From Methylocaldum marinum (GTDB lineage Bacteria > Pseudomonadota > Gammaproteobacteria > Methylococcales > Methylococcaceae), in NCBI RefSeq assembly GCF_003584645.1, contig NZ_AP017928.1, forward strand, positions 4,726,833 to 4,790,832: a stretch of 64,000 nucleotides of DNA, written 5' to 3'. Below the pieces are notes generated by a model, which saw nothing but the letters and a program-made list of their open reading frames with translations, was not told the DNA's origin and did no database searches. Positions 17,163-27,049 of the stretch are shown here, in pieces. Numbering within the stretch: position 1 is the stretch's first letter; the number at the start of each line of letters is the position of its first letter. Both the position numbers and the translations under genes were made by a program.

Positions 17163-17815
17163 AATTGAAAACGCTGTAACACTTATGTAGATGGCATGGA
17201 AACGCCCGGGAGGGATTTTTGCTCTCGATCACAAAATTGCCAGTCTTCGCCAAGCGCGATGATGTCGCGCTCCCCCGGAGCAGTTGCTCAGGGTATTGTG
17301 TAATGCCGGGAAATGGCTCGCCGAAACGGTGAGAGTGTTCGGTCAGTGATGGGTGTAGCAGCGTTTCGCGGTGTCCTGTGATAGAGTTGCCGATCGATTT
17401 CGTTTCGCCGTATTCTCGGGGCTGGCGGGCAAGCAGCGAGTCTCGCAATCAAGCTGCCGGTCGGGTTCGAAGGTCTGCCGGCGTAGCCGGGCGTTCCAGG
17501 CATTTGCCGAAAGTTTTTTCCGCGAGTGGGCGCGTTAGGATCGGCTCGAGCCCGTACTTCCCTTATGTTCTCAGACCGGTAAGAGCTTTTTGCCGACGCT
17601 GCATGGTTACACCGCTATTCACCTCAAATTCGAACTGCCTAAAATTAATTCCATTCCGGCATGGGTGAAGCGCCAAGAGAATTCGCTTTTGTCCGCCCGA
17701 AGTTTTTGCGTGCATCACGGATCCAAAGACAGGATGGACCGGACAATGAAATTTTTTGATACTTGACTCAGCCTTAACCCGTCTAACTTTTATTTCAATC
17801 GGTTTTTGTTGAATT
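17163..17815. other. Intergenic region with no supported gene
   Basis: About 650 bases between the IS630 remnant and the oligopeptidase gene. It is moderately AT-rich near its right end. I recognise no coding sequence, RNA motif or terminator. Confidence 0.5.
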
Positions 17816-19861
17816 ATGAGCAACCCTTTACTCGAAACGGATGATCTTCCGCCGTTCTCCCGCATCAAGGCCGAGCATGTGGTGCCGACGGTAGAGCGGA
17901 TATTGCAGGAAAATCGCGCGGCTATCGCGAGACTGCTGGAGCCCGGCAAAGCAGTGACCTGGGAGAACCTGGTGCAGCCGCTGGAAGATCTGGACGACCG
18001 CCTCAACAAGGCCTGGTCTCCGGTCAGTCATATGAATGCGGTGGTGAACAGCGACGAGCTTAGAGAAGCCTACAATGCCTGTCTGCCATTACTGAGCGAA
18101 TATGCCACGGAAATCGGCCAGAACGAAGAATTGTACGCAGCCTACCGAAGTCTCGCCGAAAACGGCAGTGCAGCCGAACTGGATATTGCGCAACGCAAGA
18201 TTCTCGAAGATTCTCTCCGGGATTTCCGTCTTTCCGGCGTCGAATTGCCCCCGGAGAAAAAATCCCGTTTCAAGGAGATCGCCCAAGAGCTCTCCAGGCT
18301 CGCAAGCCAATTTCAGGATAATGTTCTCGACGCGACGCACGCCTGGAGCAAGCACATCGAGGATGAAAAGCTGTTGAGCGGATTGCCCGAGTCGGCCATT
18401 GCAATGGCGCGTCAGTCGGCCGCCGCACAAGGCAGGAGCGGCTGGCTGTTCAGCCTTGAATTCCCGTCTTACATCGCGGTGATGACTTACGCGGACGATC
18501 GCGATTTACGCCGCGAGTTCTACACCGCTTACAGCACGCGCGCTTCCGACCAGGGCCCCAATTCCGGACGCTGGGACAATTCCGAAGTCATGGAGAAGAT
18601 TCTCGCTCTGCGGCATGAACAGGCGCAGCTACTCGGATTCCGGAACTATGCGGAATTGTCGCTCGCCACCAAGATGGCGCCCTCAACCGCGGAGGTGCTT
18701 CATTTTCTGAACGACCTGGCAAGCCGTAGCCTGCCTCAGGCGAAGCGAGATCTCGAAGAGCTGAAAGCCTTCGCCGGCCGGGAGCATGGCCTGGCTTCGC
18801 CGGAAGCCTGGGATCTGCCTTATTATTCGGAGAAGCTCAGGCAGCATAAATTTGCTCTGTCCGAAGAAGAGATTCGAACCTATTTTCCCGTGACACGAGT
18901 GGTTCCGGGGATGTTCCGCGTGGTCGAGCGCTTGTACGGGCTCCGTATCCAGGAAAAACCCGGAGTGGATGTCTGGCATCCGGATGTCAAGTTTTACGAG
19001 ATCCATGACCGCGCGGGCGAGCTGCTGGGCGGTTTCTATCTGGATCTCTACGCACGTCCCAAGAAACGCGGCGGTGCCTGGATGGACGAATGCGTCACCC
19101 GGCGCCGAATAGGCCAGAGGATACAGCACCCTATTGCGTATCTAACGTGCAATTTCACGCCCCCGACCAACGGCGAGACATCCTTGTTGCGGCACGATGA
19201 GGTGCTGACCCTGTTCCACGAATTCGGTCACGGCTTGCACCACATGCTGACCAAGGTCGATTACCTCGGCGTTTCCGGCATTCACGGCGTCGAATGGGAT
19301 GCCGTGGAATTGCCGAGCCAGTTCATGGAGAACTTCTGCTGGGAACCGGAGGCGCTGGGGGTAATAGCGGGCCACTTCCGGACCGGCGAGCCCTTGCCTC
19401 AAGACCTGCTGGACAAGATGATCGCGGCCCGCAATTTCCAATCCGGCATGCAGATGGTCCGTCAGCTGGAATTCAGTCTGTTCGATTTCCGAATTCATCT
19501 GGAATACGATCCCAGCCGCGGCGGAAGGATTTACCCGATTCTCGACGATGTCAGAAAGCAGGTGGCGGCATTCGTGCCTCCGCCGTTCAACCGGTTCCCG
19601 CACAGTTTTTCGCATATCTTCGGCGGAGGCTATGCGGCCGGCTATTACAGCTATAAATGGGCGGAAGTCTTGTCCAGCGACGCATTCTCGCTATTCGAGG
19701 AAAAAGGTATTTTCGCGCCCGAGGTTGGCCGCTCTTTCCTGGAAAACATCCTCGAGCGGGGCGGCAGCCGCAAGACCATGGAGCTTTTCACCGCGTTTCG
19801 TGGCCGCGAGCCGACCATAGACGCCCTGCTTCGGCACAATGGCATTGTCGACGCCGCTTAG
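17816..19861 (+). CDS. prlC: Oligopeptidase A (M3 metallopeptidase)
   Basis: 681 residues, matching E. coli PrlC in length. The zinc motif HEFGHGLHHMLT (HExxH form) is present, followed by GIHGVEWDAVELPSQFMENF, which supplies the third ligand. The C-terminal FPHSFSHIFGGGYAAGYYSY is a hallmark of the family. It is a cytoplasmic thiol-sensitive endopeptidase that degrades short peptides, including cleaved signal peptides. That could be relevant to the secreted peptides elsewhere in the window, but there is no genetic link. Confidence 0.95.
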   Translation: MSNPLLETDDLPPFSRIKAEHVVPTVERILQENRAAIARLLEPGKAVTWENLVQPLEDLDDRLNKAWSPVSHMNAVVNSDELREAYNACLPLLSEYATEIGQNEELYAAYRSLAENGSAAELDIAQRKILEDSLRDFRLSGVELPPEKKSRFKEIAQELSRLASQFQDNVLDATHAWSKHIEDEKLLSGLPESAIAMARQSAAAQGRSGWLFSLEFPSYIAVMTYADDRDLRREFYTAYSTRASDQGPNSGRWDNSEVMEKILALRHEQAQLLGFRNYAELSLATKMAPSTAEVLHFLNDLASRSLPQAKRDLEELKAFAGREHGLASPEAWDLPYYSEKLRQHKFALSEEEIRTYFPVTRVVPGMFRVVERLYGLRIQEKPGVDVWHPDVKFYEIHDRAGELLGGFYLDLYARPKKRGGAWMDECVTRRRIGQRIQHPIAYLTCNFTPPTNGETSLLRHDEVLTLFHEFGHGLHHMLTKVDYLGVSGIHGVEWDAVELPSQFMENFCWEPEALGVIAGHFRTGEPLPQDLLDKMIAARNFQSGMQMVRQLEFSLFDFRIHLEYDPSRGGRIYPILDDVRKQVAAFVPPPFNRFPHSFSHIFGGGYAAGYYSYKWAEVLSSDAFSLFEEKGIFAPEVGRSFLENILERGGSRKTMELFTAFRGREPTIDALLRHNGIVDAA

Positions 19862-19889
19862 CGGATGATGCCCGAAGGTTCACGGCAAG

Positions 19890-19912
19890 GCGGGGCGGCT
19901 TAACCGCCCCGC
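19890..19912 (+). terminator. Putative terminator after prlC
   Basis: GCGGGGCGG-N5-CCGCCCCGC, a perfect 9-bp stem, with only a weak T-rich tail. Confidence 0.5.
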
Positions 19913-20032
19913 GCAGCATTCTTGATCTTAACCGATATCTGCGGTTTGCCGTTAAGTCGGCCTTGCCGGCTCGAGCGCCGGTGCTTCGCAAGTGCCGGTT
20001 GTTTCTGATCAAAATCCACAACAACTCTATTT

Positions 20033-21667
20033 ATGCTAGACCGGCTGATTGCTAGGGACTACGTCCTCCTCTGGTGCGTTCTTGTGTTCTCCGGCTTCGC
20101 CTTCAGACCGCTGATGCCGGTCGATGAGACCCGTGTCGTGTCGGTAGCCTGGGAAATGTGGCAAAGGGGCGATTTCCTCGTGCCGTATTTGAACGGCGAA
20201 CCATACAGTCACAAACCGCCTCTCTTCCAATGGTTCATTCATTTGAGCTGGCTCGTTTTCGGCGTCAACGACTGGACCCCGAGATGGGTGGGGCCTCTGT
20301 TCGGCTTGGCCAATCTGGTACTGACCGAACGCCTGGCGCGTCGGCTGTGGCCCGAACTCGATTCGGTATCCCGCCTGGCGCCTTTGATTTTGCTCGGTTT
20401 TGGGGTTTGGGCCTTGTGGACGACGCTTACCCTATACGACATGCTGGTGGCTTTCTTCGCCTTGCTGGGCGTGCTGGGTATTCTCCGGGCAGCCCGGGAA
20501 GCGTCCTATCTCGGCTGGCTGATCACGGCTTTGGGCATCGGCGGAGGGGTATTATCCAAAGGGCCCATAATCCTGCTGCTCATTCTGCCGGTCGGGCTAC
20601 TGGCACCCTGGTGGATGGGGCGCGTTCCACGTCGGGGTTGGACCGGGTGGTATGCGCGGATGTTGGGGGCCACGGTTCTAGGCGCCGCCATCGCCTTGGC
20701 TTGGGCCATTCCCGCAGGCCTAGCCGGGGGCGACGCGTATCGCCGGGCCATCTTTTGGGGGCAGTCGGTCGGCCGTATCGCGGATTCTTTCGCTCATCGC
20801 CGGTCCTGGTGGTGGTACGGGGCGATATTGCCGGTTTTCCTGTTTCCCTGGATTGTTTGGCCAAGTCTAGGGCGTAACCTGTGCCGGTGGAAAGGGGATC
20901 TGCACTTACGCTTTTGTGTTCTTCACGTCGTAGCCGTATTTGTCCTGCTGTCGCTCATCAGCGCCAAGCAGGTTCATTACCTGCTTCCCAGCTTGCCCAT
21001 TTGGGCCTTGGTGTTCGCCCGTGCGTTCGGCGATCCGTTGGCTCAAATCGGTCTGTTCGGCCAGAGGATTTTCGGATCGATCGTATTGGGCTCGGGCTTG
21101 GCCCTGGCTTTTCTTCCCGCCGCTGCAAGCGCGTTCGGTTTTGCCAAAGCCGACAGTACGGTTGTCGCCGTCGCCCGCGCCTCGCCCGTTTTCGCATTGG
21201 TGCTCATCATCGGCTTGGGGGCTTTCCTGCTGTTATGGCGGCCGGGAGATTCTTCGAGAATGGTGCGGGGAGCCGTGGGAGCGATGATCGGCATGGTGCT
21301 GGCCGCGCATCTCATTTATGTCGAAGCGGCGCGATCCCACTATGACATGCGCCCGATGGGCGCGCGTCTTGCGCAATTGCAGGCGCAGGGAAGATCGATT
21401 GCGCACTGGCAAAAATACAGCGGGGATTTTCAATTCGTCGGGAGGCTGAAGTCGCCTCTGGAGACGCTTTCCACGCGTGAGGCACTGTCCGAATGGTTGG
21501 CGGCGCACCGGGGCGATTACGCTGTTTTCGTCTATCGCAGCAGCAAGGCCGCACTTGAGGACAGTGCCGAATTCGCCCAGCCCTATCGAGGCAGTCGCCG
21601 GGTCGGACTGTGGAAGGCGTCCGAACTGCTTGCACGGCCCGATGTGCTGGACCGGCTGACCGATTGA
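20033..21667 (+). CDS. ArnT-like family 39/83 glycosyltransferase, integral membrane
   Basis: 544 residues with about eleven hydrophobic segments. The first periplasmic loop has the acidic motif PVDETRVVSVAWEMWQRGD, then NGEPYSHKPPLFQWF, both typical of ArnT/PMT-type enzymes that move a sugar from a polyprenyl-phosphate donor in the periplasm. The soluble C-terminal domain spans about residues 430-544. The acceptor could be lipid A or another glycan; the neighbours do not settle it. The start at ATG 20033 sits directly after an AACAACTCTATTT stretch with no clear Shine-Dalgarno. Confidence 0.85.
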   Translation: MLDRLIARDYVLLWCVLVFSGFAFRPLMPVDETRVVSVAWEMWQRGDFLVPYLNGEPYSHKPPLFQWFIHLSWLVFGVNDWTPRWVGPLFGLANLVLTERLARRLWPELDSVSRLAPLILLGFGVWALWTTLTLYDMLVAFFALLGVLGILRAAREASYLGWLITALGIGGGVLSKGPIILLLILPVGLLAPWWMGRVPRRGWTGWYARMLGATVLGAAIALAWAIPAGLAGGDAYRRAIFWGQSVGRIADSFAHRRSWWWYGAILPVFLFPWIVWPSLGRNLCRWKGDLHLRFCVLHVVAVFVLLSLISAKQVHYLLPSLPIWALVFARAFGDPLAQIGLFGQRIFGSIVLGSGLALAFLPAAASAFGFAKADSTVVAVARASPVFALVLIIGLGAFLLLWRPGDSSRMVRGAVGAMIGMVLAAHLIYVEAARSHYDMRPMGARLAQLQAQGRSIAHWQKYSGDFQFVGRLKSPLETLSTREALSEWLAAHRGDYAVFVYRSSKAALEDSAEFAQPYRGSRRVGLWKASELLARPDVLDRLTD

Positions 21668-21708
21668 GCGGGCTGTTTCTGGCGGGAGTGCTCGGGCGAA
21701 ACCTCGGC

Positions 21709-22374
21709 CTAACGAGTACCGTAAACGACGATTGTTTTGCCCTTGGCGGAGAGTAGGCCCTGTTCTTCGAGATTTTTCAGAACCCTCCCCGCCACCTCCC
21801 TGGAACAGCCCACGATGCGGCCCAGTTCCTGGCGGGTAATTCGGATCTGCATGCCGTCGGGATGCGTGAGCGCTCCGGGCTGCTTGCAGAGCTCCATCAG
21901 GGTGTGAGCGATGCGGCCCGAGACATCCATGAATGCGAGATTGCCGACCTTGCGGCTGGTGTGCAGGAGGCGCCGAGACAGCTGGCGTCCGAGCAGAGTC
22001 AAAATGCCTACGGCGTGTTCCGCGAGTTCACCTTTCAGTAATTGAGAAAATCGCGCGTAACCGATCTCGGCAAGTTGGCTCGGTTCCCGAGTCGTGACCG
22101 TCACATCGCGCAGCATGGGTTCCATGAATACGCCGATTTCTCCGATGAAGTCTCCCTTGTTCAGGTAAGCGAGTACGATATCGTCACCACTGGGCTTGTA
22201 CGGCATACTGACTGTTACCGCGCCTTCAATGATGTAGTACAGAGTGTCACCGGCGTCTCCGGGTCGAATGATGTGGGTTTTGCCGGGATAGCGGCGTCGG
22301 TGGCAATAAGGCAGGAGATTCGCCAGAGCTTCCTCGGGTTTCGAGAGGGAATGCATGCGCGTTTCGGACCTCAT
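21709..22374 (-). CDS. crp: Crp/Vfr-type cAMP-responsive regulator
   Basis: 221 residues. The cyclic-nucleotide-binding barrel covers about 20-125, with GDAGDTLYYIIEGAV and KGDFIGEIGVFME. The dimer helix follows, then the DNA-binding helix-turn-helix ITRQELGRIVGCSREVAGRVLKNLEEQGL near 180-210; the RExxGR recognition helix is that of Crp/Vfr. The C-terminal KTIVVYGTR matches the Vfr/Crp tail. It is divergent from an OsmC-family gene, the same arrangement as crp-yhfA in E. coli, supporting orthology. An in-frame ATG at 22356 is an alternative start. Confidence 0.9.
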   Translation of the reverse strand: MRSETRMHSLSKPEEALANLLPYCHRRRYPGKTHIIRPGDAGDTLYYIIEGAVTVSMPYKPSGDDIVLAYLNKGDFIGEIGVFMEPMLRDVTVTTREPSQLAEIGYARFSQLLKGELAEHAVGILTLLGRQLSRRLLHTSRKVGNLAFMDVSGRIAHTLMELCKQPGALTHPDGMQIRITRQELGRIVGCSREVAGRVLKNLEEQGLLSAKGKTIVVYGTR

Positions 22375-22474
22375 TTATGGAAAGCGATTTACCAAGTTTA
22401 GCAGCGATTATTTTCGCTTGGCCCGCTATGGAATTGTGATAAAGTAAGCGGCTATTTTTACTCGGGGGTCTTCA

Positions 22475-22894
22475 ATGAAGGCGCGTGTCAAGTGGGTAGA
22501 AAATGCGATGTTCCTGGCTGAGTCCGGCAGCGGACATACGCTGGTCATGGATGGGCCGCCGGAATCGGGCGGTCGGAACCTCGGTGCGCGTCCGATGGAA
22601 ACCTTGCTGATGGGGATGGGCGGTTGTACGGCGTTCGACGTCGTGCATATCCTGCGCAAGGGGCGACATGATGTACGCGATTGCGAACTTCAGCTCGAAG
22701 CCGAACGCGCCGAATCCGATCCCAAGGTTTTTACTCGGATCCATGTGCATTTCGTCGTCAAAGGCAAAGGCTTGAGTGATGCAGTGGTTGGTCGAGCGGT
22801 TCAGCTTTCCGCCGAGAAGTATTGTTCCGCGTCGATTATGCTGGGGAAGACGGCTCAAATCACACACGACTACGAAATCATCGAAGTCGAGTGA
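22475..22894 (+). CDS. OsmC-family protein (YhfA-like)
   Basis: 139 residues. The OsmC fold pattern is present: GARPMETLLMGMGGCTAFDVVHILRKGR with the peroxidatic-type Cys in GGCTA, and a second Cys in AEKYCSASIMLGKTAQITHDYEI. Some OsmC/Ohr proteins reduce organic peroxides; the YhfA subgroup has no firm function. It lies divergently beside crp, as in enterobacteria, and just ahead of speD. Confidence 0.88.
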   Translation: MKARVKWVENAMFLAESGSGHTLVMDGPPESGGRNLGARPMETLLMGMGGCTAFDVVHILRKGRHDVRDCELQLEAERAESDPKVFTRIHVHFVVKGKGLSDAVVGRAVQLSAEKYCSASIMLGKTAQITHDYEIIEVE

Positions 22895-23009
22895 ACGATG
22901 GACGGGTTTCTCGGTCTCATGGGCTTTTGGTACCGGCCAGGTGTTTTAGTCATGAGTGCAAGTGGTCAAGGGAAAGTTACAACCGACTACGGGGGTAATC
23001 GTTAGATCG

Positions 23010-23804
23010 ATGGAAAAATTGCAGTTACACGGTTTCAATAACCTCACCAAATCGTTGAGCTTCAATATTTACGATATCTGCTACGCCAAATCCGGACAGC
23101 AGCAGCGTCGTTACATCGAGTACATCGACGAGATGTACAATGCCAAACGCTTGACGCAGATATTGACCGATGTGAATGCGATCATCGGTGCCGAAATCCT
23201 GAACATTGCGCGTCAGGATTACGAGCCTCAAGGCGCCAGCGTGACCATGCTCATTTCGGAAGGCCATGTGCCGGAGAGCATTACCAACGTGGAGGGGCCG
23301 GGTCCCGCTCCGGAGTCGGTGGTGGCGCATCTGAACAAAAGCCACATCACTGTGCATACCTATCCGGAAAGCCACCCTTATGGCGGTATCAGTACCTTTA
23401 GAGCCGATATCGATGTCTCGACTTGCGGCCGCATTTCGCCGCTAAAGGCGCTCAATTATCTGATCCACAGCTTCGAGTCCGACATCGTGATCATGGATTA
23501 CCGCGTCCGCGGTTTCACGCGCGATATCAGCGGTCAGAAGCACTATAACGATCACGAGATCACGTCCATTCAAAACTATATTTCGGATGCGATGGCCGAG
23601 CGGTATCAGATGATCGACGTCAACGTCTATCAGGAGAAGATTTTCCATACCAAGATGATCCTGAAAGACTTTCATCTCGACAATTATCTGTTCGAGACCG
23701 ACAAAGATGCGCTGACCGACGAAGAACGGATCGCCATTCAGAAGCAGCTCAAGCAGGAAATGGCGGAGATCTTCTACGGGCGGAATTACAAGTTGCGGCG
23801 ATAA
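23010..23804 (+). CDS. speD: S-adenosylmethionine decarboxylase proenzyme
   Basis: 264 residues from ATG 23010, the same length as E. coli SpeD and aligning from its first residues (KLQLHGFNNLTKSLSF). The self-cleavage site is the Lys-Ser in HLNKSHITVHTYPESHP; cleavage turns the Ser into the pyruvoyl cofactor. STCGRISPLKALNYLIHSFE carries the catalytic Cys. It makes decarboxylated SAM for spermidine synthesis. No speE is adjacent. A strong terminator follows, shared with the convergent glcF. Confidence 0.96.
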   Translation: MEKLQLHGFNNLTKSLSFNIYDICYAKSGQQQRRYIEYIDEMYNAKRLTQILTDVNAIIGAEILNIARQDYEPQGASVTMLISEGHVPESITNVEGPGPAPESVVAHLNKSHITVHTYPESHPYGGISTFRADIDVSTCGRISPLKALNYLIHSFESDIVIMDYRVRGFTRDISGQKHYNDHEITSIQNYISDAMAERYQMIDVNVYQEKIFHTKMILKDFHLDNYLFETDKDALTDEERIAIQKQLKQEMAEIFYGRNYKLRR

Positions 23805-23850
23805 GGAATCACGGACTCCGATACGATCCCGTAGGCGTCCTGAAACTTGG

Positions 23851-23884
23851 AAGCCGGCTTCGGAAATCGGAGCCGGCTTTTTTA
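23851..23884. terminator. Bidirectional terminator between speD and glcF
   Basis: AAGCCGGCT-N11-AGCCGGCTT followed by TTTT. The perfect stem lies between two convergent genes and can serve both. Confidence 0.85.
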
Positions 23885-25120
23885 TCGAACCAGCCGACGT
23901 GCCAGCAGCGTGACCGGATGCAGCACCTCGATATGCCCCAGTCCTTTTTTCTTCAAGCCCGCCCTCAGATGCGCCGCGCAACCCGGATTGGACGTCGCCA
24001 GGAAATCGGGCCGGGCTGCCACCACCGCCTCCAGTACATCATCCCGTAAGGCGCCAGCCATTTCCGGATGCTCCAGCATGTAGCTGCCCGCTGCGCCGCA
24101 GCAGCGTAGAGAACTCGGCAGCGGCGCGACCTCCAGTGAGGGAATGCGGCGGAGGAGGTCGGTGCCGTAGCGCTCCGCCCGCAACACGTTCTTCAGCGTG
24201 CAGGGCGTATGTACGCAAACCTTGGCTGCCAAGGGGAGGGGCTCGATGTCGCCGATCCAGGCGAGTTCCGCCAGGAACTGACAAATGTCCTGGACTTTTG
24301 AAGCGAAACCCGAAGCCGCGGATTCCAGTTGGGGATAATCGTGTAGCATCGCCCCGCAGCCGCTGGCGAAGGTAACGACGGTGTCCGCATCGGACAGATC
24401 GAATGCAGCCAGGTTGCGTGCCATAAGCTTGCGGGCCGAGGCCTCATCGCCGGCATGAGAATGCAGCGCCCCGCAACACGCCTGAGCCTCCGGTACCCGG
24501 ACACCGACGCCGAGCCGATTCATCACCGCCAAAGCCGAGGCGACGGTTTCGGTATCCAGAAGGTTTGCCGTACAGCCGAGAAACAGGGCCACCCGGCGAC
24601 GCTCGTTTCCGTCTTTCGCCGGATAAAATTCGCTTCGGCGTTCCGCTGTCGAATTCTCGGGAAGTCCCGCTTCGAATTCGGATAGCTCCAAGGCTCTGAA
24701 TAAGCCCGACCTTCTGAGCAGGCCCCGCCTCGATCCGCCGGATTTCCCGATTAGCCGTTCCGCCCAACGGGAGGCCCGCTTATCGGTAAGCGCGATCTTG
24801 ATCGCGGCAGACTTGAGACGCGCTGACGCCGTCTTGCCGGTTTGGCCGGATTCGCTGCGAAACCGATCGACCAGGCTTCCATACGGGACATAGGCCGGGC
24901 AGACCGCTTCGCAAGATCGGCACAGCAGACAATTGTCGATGTGCTTGGTCAATTCCGGCGTCATGGCTAACGATCCTTGTGCCCAGCCCTGGATCAGCGC
25001 GATCCGGCCGCGCGGAGATTCATTCTCGTCCAGAGTCTTGCCGTAGGTGGGGCAATGGGGCAGGCACAGCCCGCATTTGACACAGAGATCGGTGTCGGAA
25101 AACCGTTCGGATCGATTCAA
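23882..25120 (-). CDS. glcF: Glycolate oxidase iron-sulfur subunit
   Basis: 412 residues. Two 4Fe-4S motifs lie in the N-terminal third: CVKCGLCLPHCPTYG and CLLCRSCEAVCPAYVPYG. Two CCG-type cysteine-rich domains follow: FLGCTANLLDTE with ACCGALHSHAG, and HTPCTLKN with RCCGAAGSYM. This is the architecture of GlcF and related HdrD/LutA proteins. GlcF works with GlcD and GlcE to oxidise glycolate to glyoxylate at the membrane. No glcD or glcE lies in the window. The next minus-strand gene upstream is purH. Confidence 0.88.
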   Translation of the reverse strand: MNRSERFSDTDLCVKCGLCLPHCPTYGKTLDENESPRGRIALIQGWAQGSLAMTPELTKHIDNCLLCRSCEAVCPAYVPYGSLVDRFRSESGQTGKTASARLKSAAIKIALTDKRASRWAERLIGKSGGSRRGLLRRSGLFRALELSEFEAGLPENSTAERRSEFYPAKDGNERRRVALFLGCTANLLDTETVASALAVMNRLGVGVRVPEAQACCGALHSHAGDEASARKLMARNLAAFDLSDADTVVTFASGCGAMLHDYPQLESAASGFASKVQDICQFLAELAWIGDIEPLPLAAKVCVHTPCTLKNVLRAERYGTDLLRRIPSLEVAPLPSSLRCCGAAGSYMLEHPEMAGALRDDVLEAVVAARPDFLATSNPGCAAHLRAGLKKKGLGHIEVLHPVTLLARRLVR

Positions 25121-25148
25121 TGAAGTAACAGAAAAACTGTAGGGCTAA

Positions 25149-26714
25149 TCAGTGGCGGAAATGGCGCATCCCGGTAAAGACCATGGCCATGCCGTGTTCG
25201 TCCGCGGCCTGGATGACTTCCGCATCGCGTATCGAGCCGCCCGGCTGAATGACGGCGGTGACACCCGCCTCGGCGGCCGAATCCACCCCGTCGCGGAACG
25301 GGAAATAGGCGTCCGAGGCCATGACCGAACCCTGGATGACAAGTCCCTGGTCGGCGGCTTTGATCGCCGCGATGCGCGCCGAATAAACGCGGCTCATTTG
25401 TCCTGCGCCTATCCCGACGGTCTGGCGGTTCTTGCAATAGACGATGGCGTTGGATTTGACGTATTTGACCACTTTCCAGGCGAATAAGAGATCCGCGATC
25501 TCGTCCTCGGTGGGTGCGCGCCGGGTGACGATGCGCAAATCCTCCGCACCGACGATGCCCAGGTCCCGGTCTTGTACCAGAAGGCCTCCGGACACGCGCT
25601 TGAAATCCCATTCCGGCGCGGGAGCGCTAGGTGGCCAGGAACCGGACGCCATAACCCGCACGTTGGGTTTCCCGCCAAAGACTTGAAGCGCTTCCTCACT
25701 CAGATGGGGCGCGACGATCACTTCCACGAACTGTCTTTCGATGATGGCCTGGGCGGTTTGCCCGTCCAAGGTCTGGTTGAAGGCGATGATGCCGCCGAAC
25801 GCGGATGTGGGATCGGTGGCATAGGCGCGGTCATAGGCTTCCAACAAGGTATTCCCCTGTGCGACGCCGCACGGATTGGCGTGCTTGACGATCACGCAGG
25901 CGGGCGAGTCGGTAAAGGTCTTGACGCACTCGAGAGCCGCATCCGCATCGGCGATATTGTTATAGGACAATTCCTTGCCCTGGAGCTGCTTCGCGGTCGC
26001 GATGGTGCCGCCGGGCGCGCCGGGGTCCAGGTAAAATGCCGCTTTCTGGTGCGGGTTTTCACCGTAGCGCATGCCCTGGACTTTGCGAAAACGGATGACC
26101 AGCGGATCGGGGAAATGTTCTGAACCTTCGACTTTGCCGAGGTAAGCCGCGATGGCACTATCGTAGGCGGCGGTGTGCCGAAAGCTCTTGATCGCAAGCG
26201 TGAAGCGCGTTTCGTCGGAAAGTCCGCCGTCCTGCGCCCGGAGTTCTTCGAGAACCCGCGGGTAATCGGCCGGATCGACGACAACGCCGACCGATTCGTG
26301 GTTCTTGGCGGCGGCACGAATCATGGCCGGACCGCCGATGTCGATGTTTTCGATGGCATCCGCCAGTGCGCAGTCGGGTCTGGCGACGGTTTGCTCGAAA
26401 GGATAAAGATTGACGACGACCAAATCGATGGCGGAAATGCCGTGTTGAGCCATGACGGGCTCGTCGATGCCGCGGCGCCCGAGGATGCCGCCATGGATCT
26501 TGGGATGCAGGGTCTTGATGCGGCCCCCCATCATTTCAGGAAAGCCGGTGTAATCGGACACTTCCACGGCAGCGATGCCGTTGTCGCGCAAGAGCGCAGC
26601 CGTCCCGCCGGACGACAGAATCTCGATGCCGAGGGAGGCCAGTCCACGGCAAAAGTCCACAAGTCCGGTTTTGTCAGAAACGCTAATGAGCGCTCGGGAT
26701 ATTGTGAGTTTCAT
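25149..26714 (-). CDS. purH: Bifunctional AICAR transformylase / IMP cyclohydrolase
   Basis: 521 residues, standard for PurH. The N-terminal cyclohydrolase domain starts ISRALISVSDKTGLVDF and contains FPEMMGGRIKTLHPKIHGG. The C-terminal transformylase domain has MRYGENPHQKAAFYLD and CVIVKHANPCGVAQG with the catalytic Lys-His, then SDAYFPFRDGVD and QPGGSIRD. It performs the last two steps of IMP synthesis. It follows fis and dusB on the same strand, as in several gammaproteobacteria. Confidence 0.97.
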   Translation of the reverse strand: MKLTISRALISVSDKTGLVDFCRGLASLGIEILSSGGTAALLRDNGIAAVEVSDYTGFPEMMGGRIKTLHPKIHGGILGRRGIDEPVMAQHGISAIDLVVVNLYPFEQTVARPDCALADAIENIDIGGPAMIRAAAKNHESVGVVVDPADYPRVLEELRAQDGGLSDETRFTLAIKSFRHTAAYDSAIAAYLGKVEGSEHFPDPLVIRFRKVQGMRYGENPHQKAAFYLDPGAPGGTIATAKQLQGKELSYNNIADADAALECVKTFTDSPACVIVKHANPCGVAQGNTLLEAYDRAYATDPTSAFGGIIAFNQTLDGQTAQAIIERQFVEVIVAPHLSEEALQVFGGKPNVRVMASGSWPPSAPAPEWDFKRVSGGLLVQDRDLGIVGAEDLRIVTRRAPTEDEIADLLFAWKVVKYVKSNAIVYCKNRQTVGIGAGQMSRVYSARIAAIKAADQGLVIQGSVMASDAYFPFRDGVDSAAEAGVTAVIQPGGSIRDAEVIQAADEHGMAMVFTGMRHFRH

Positions 26715-26758
26715 AAAAAAGTGGCGTAGTCCGCTGCCGGTTAAAAAATCTGAAAAAA

Positions 26759-27049
26759 CTATTCGATACCGTACTGGAGCATCTTTTTGCGCAAAGTGCT
26801 GCGACTGACGCCGAGCACCATCGCCGCCTTGCTCTGGTTATGACCGCATTGCTCCAATACAGTTTCGATCAGGGGTTTCTCCACTTCGCTGATGACCATG
26901 GCATAGAGGTCCGTCGCCTCGTGCCCGTCGAGCTGAGCAAAGTAGCGCTGCAGGCTCATGCGTACGTGATCGCTCAAGAGCAGAGTGGTGTCGGGTTTGA
27001 ACTCAACGGTATTGGGAATCGTCTCGATTTTCCTTGCTTGTGCTTTCAT
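26759..27049 (-). CDS. fis: Fis-family DNA-binding protein
   Basis: 96 residues from ATG 27049, which overlaps the end of dusB by 4 bases. The C-terminal helix-turn-helix is QCGHNQSKAAMVLGVSRSTLRKKMLQYGIE, shared with Fis and NtrC-type regulators. The length and dusB linkage identify it as Fis itself, a nucleoid protein that bends DNA and activates growth-linked promoters. The N-terminal 45 residues are less conserved, as usual outside enterobacteria. Confidence 0.93.
   Translation of the reverse strand: MKAQARKIETIPNTVEFKPDTTLLLSDHVRMSLQRYFAQLDGHEATDLYAMVISEVEKPLIETVLEQCGHNQSKAAMVLGVSRSTLRKKMLQYGIE

Noticed and set aside
17563..18009. Minus-strand open frame over the prlC start
   Set aside because: Antisense shadow of the well-conserved PrlC N-terminus.
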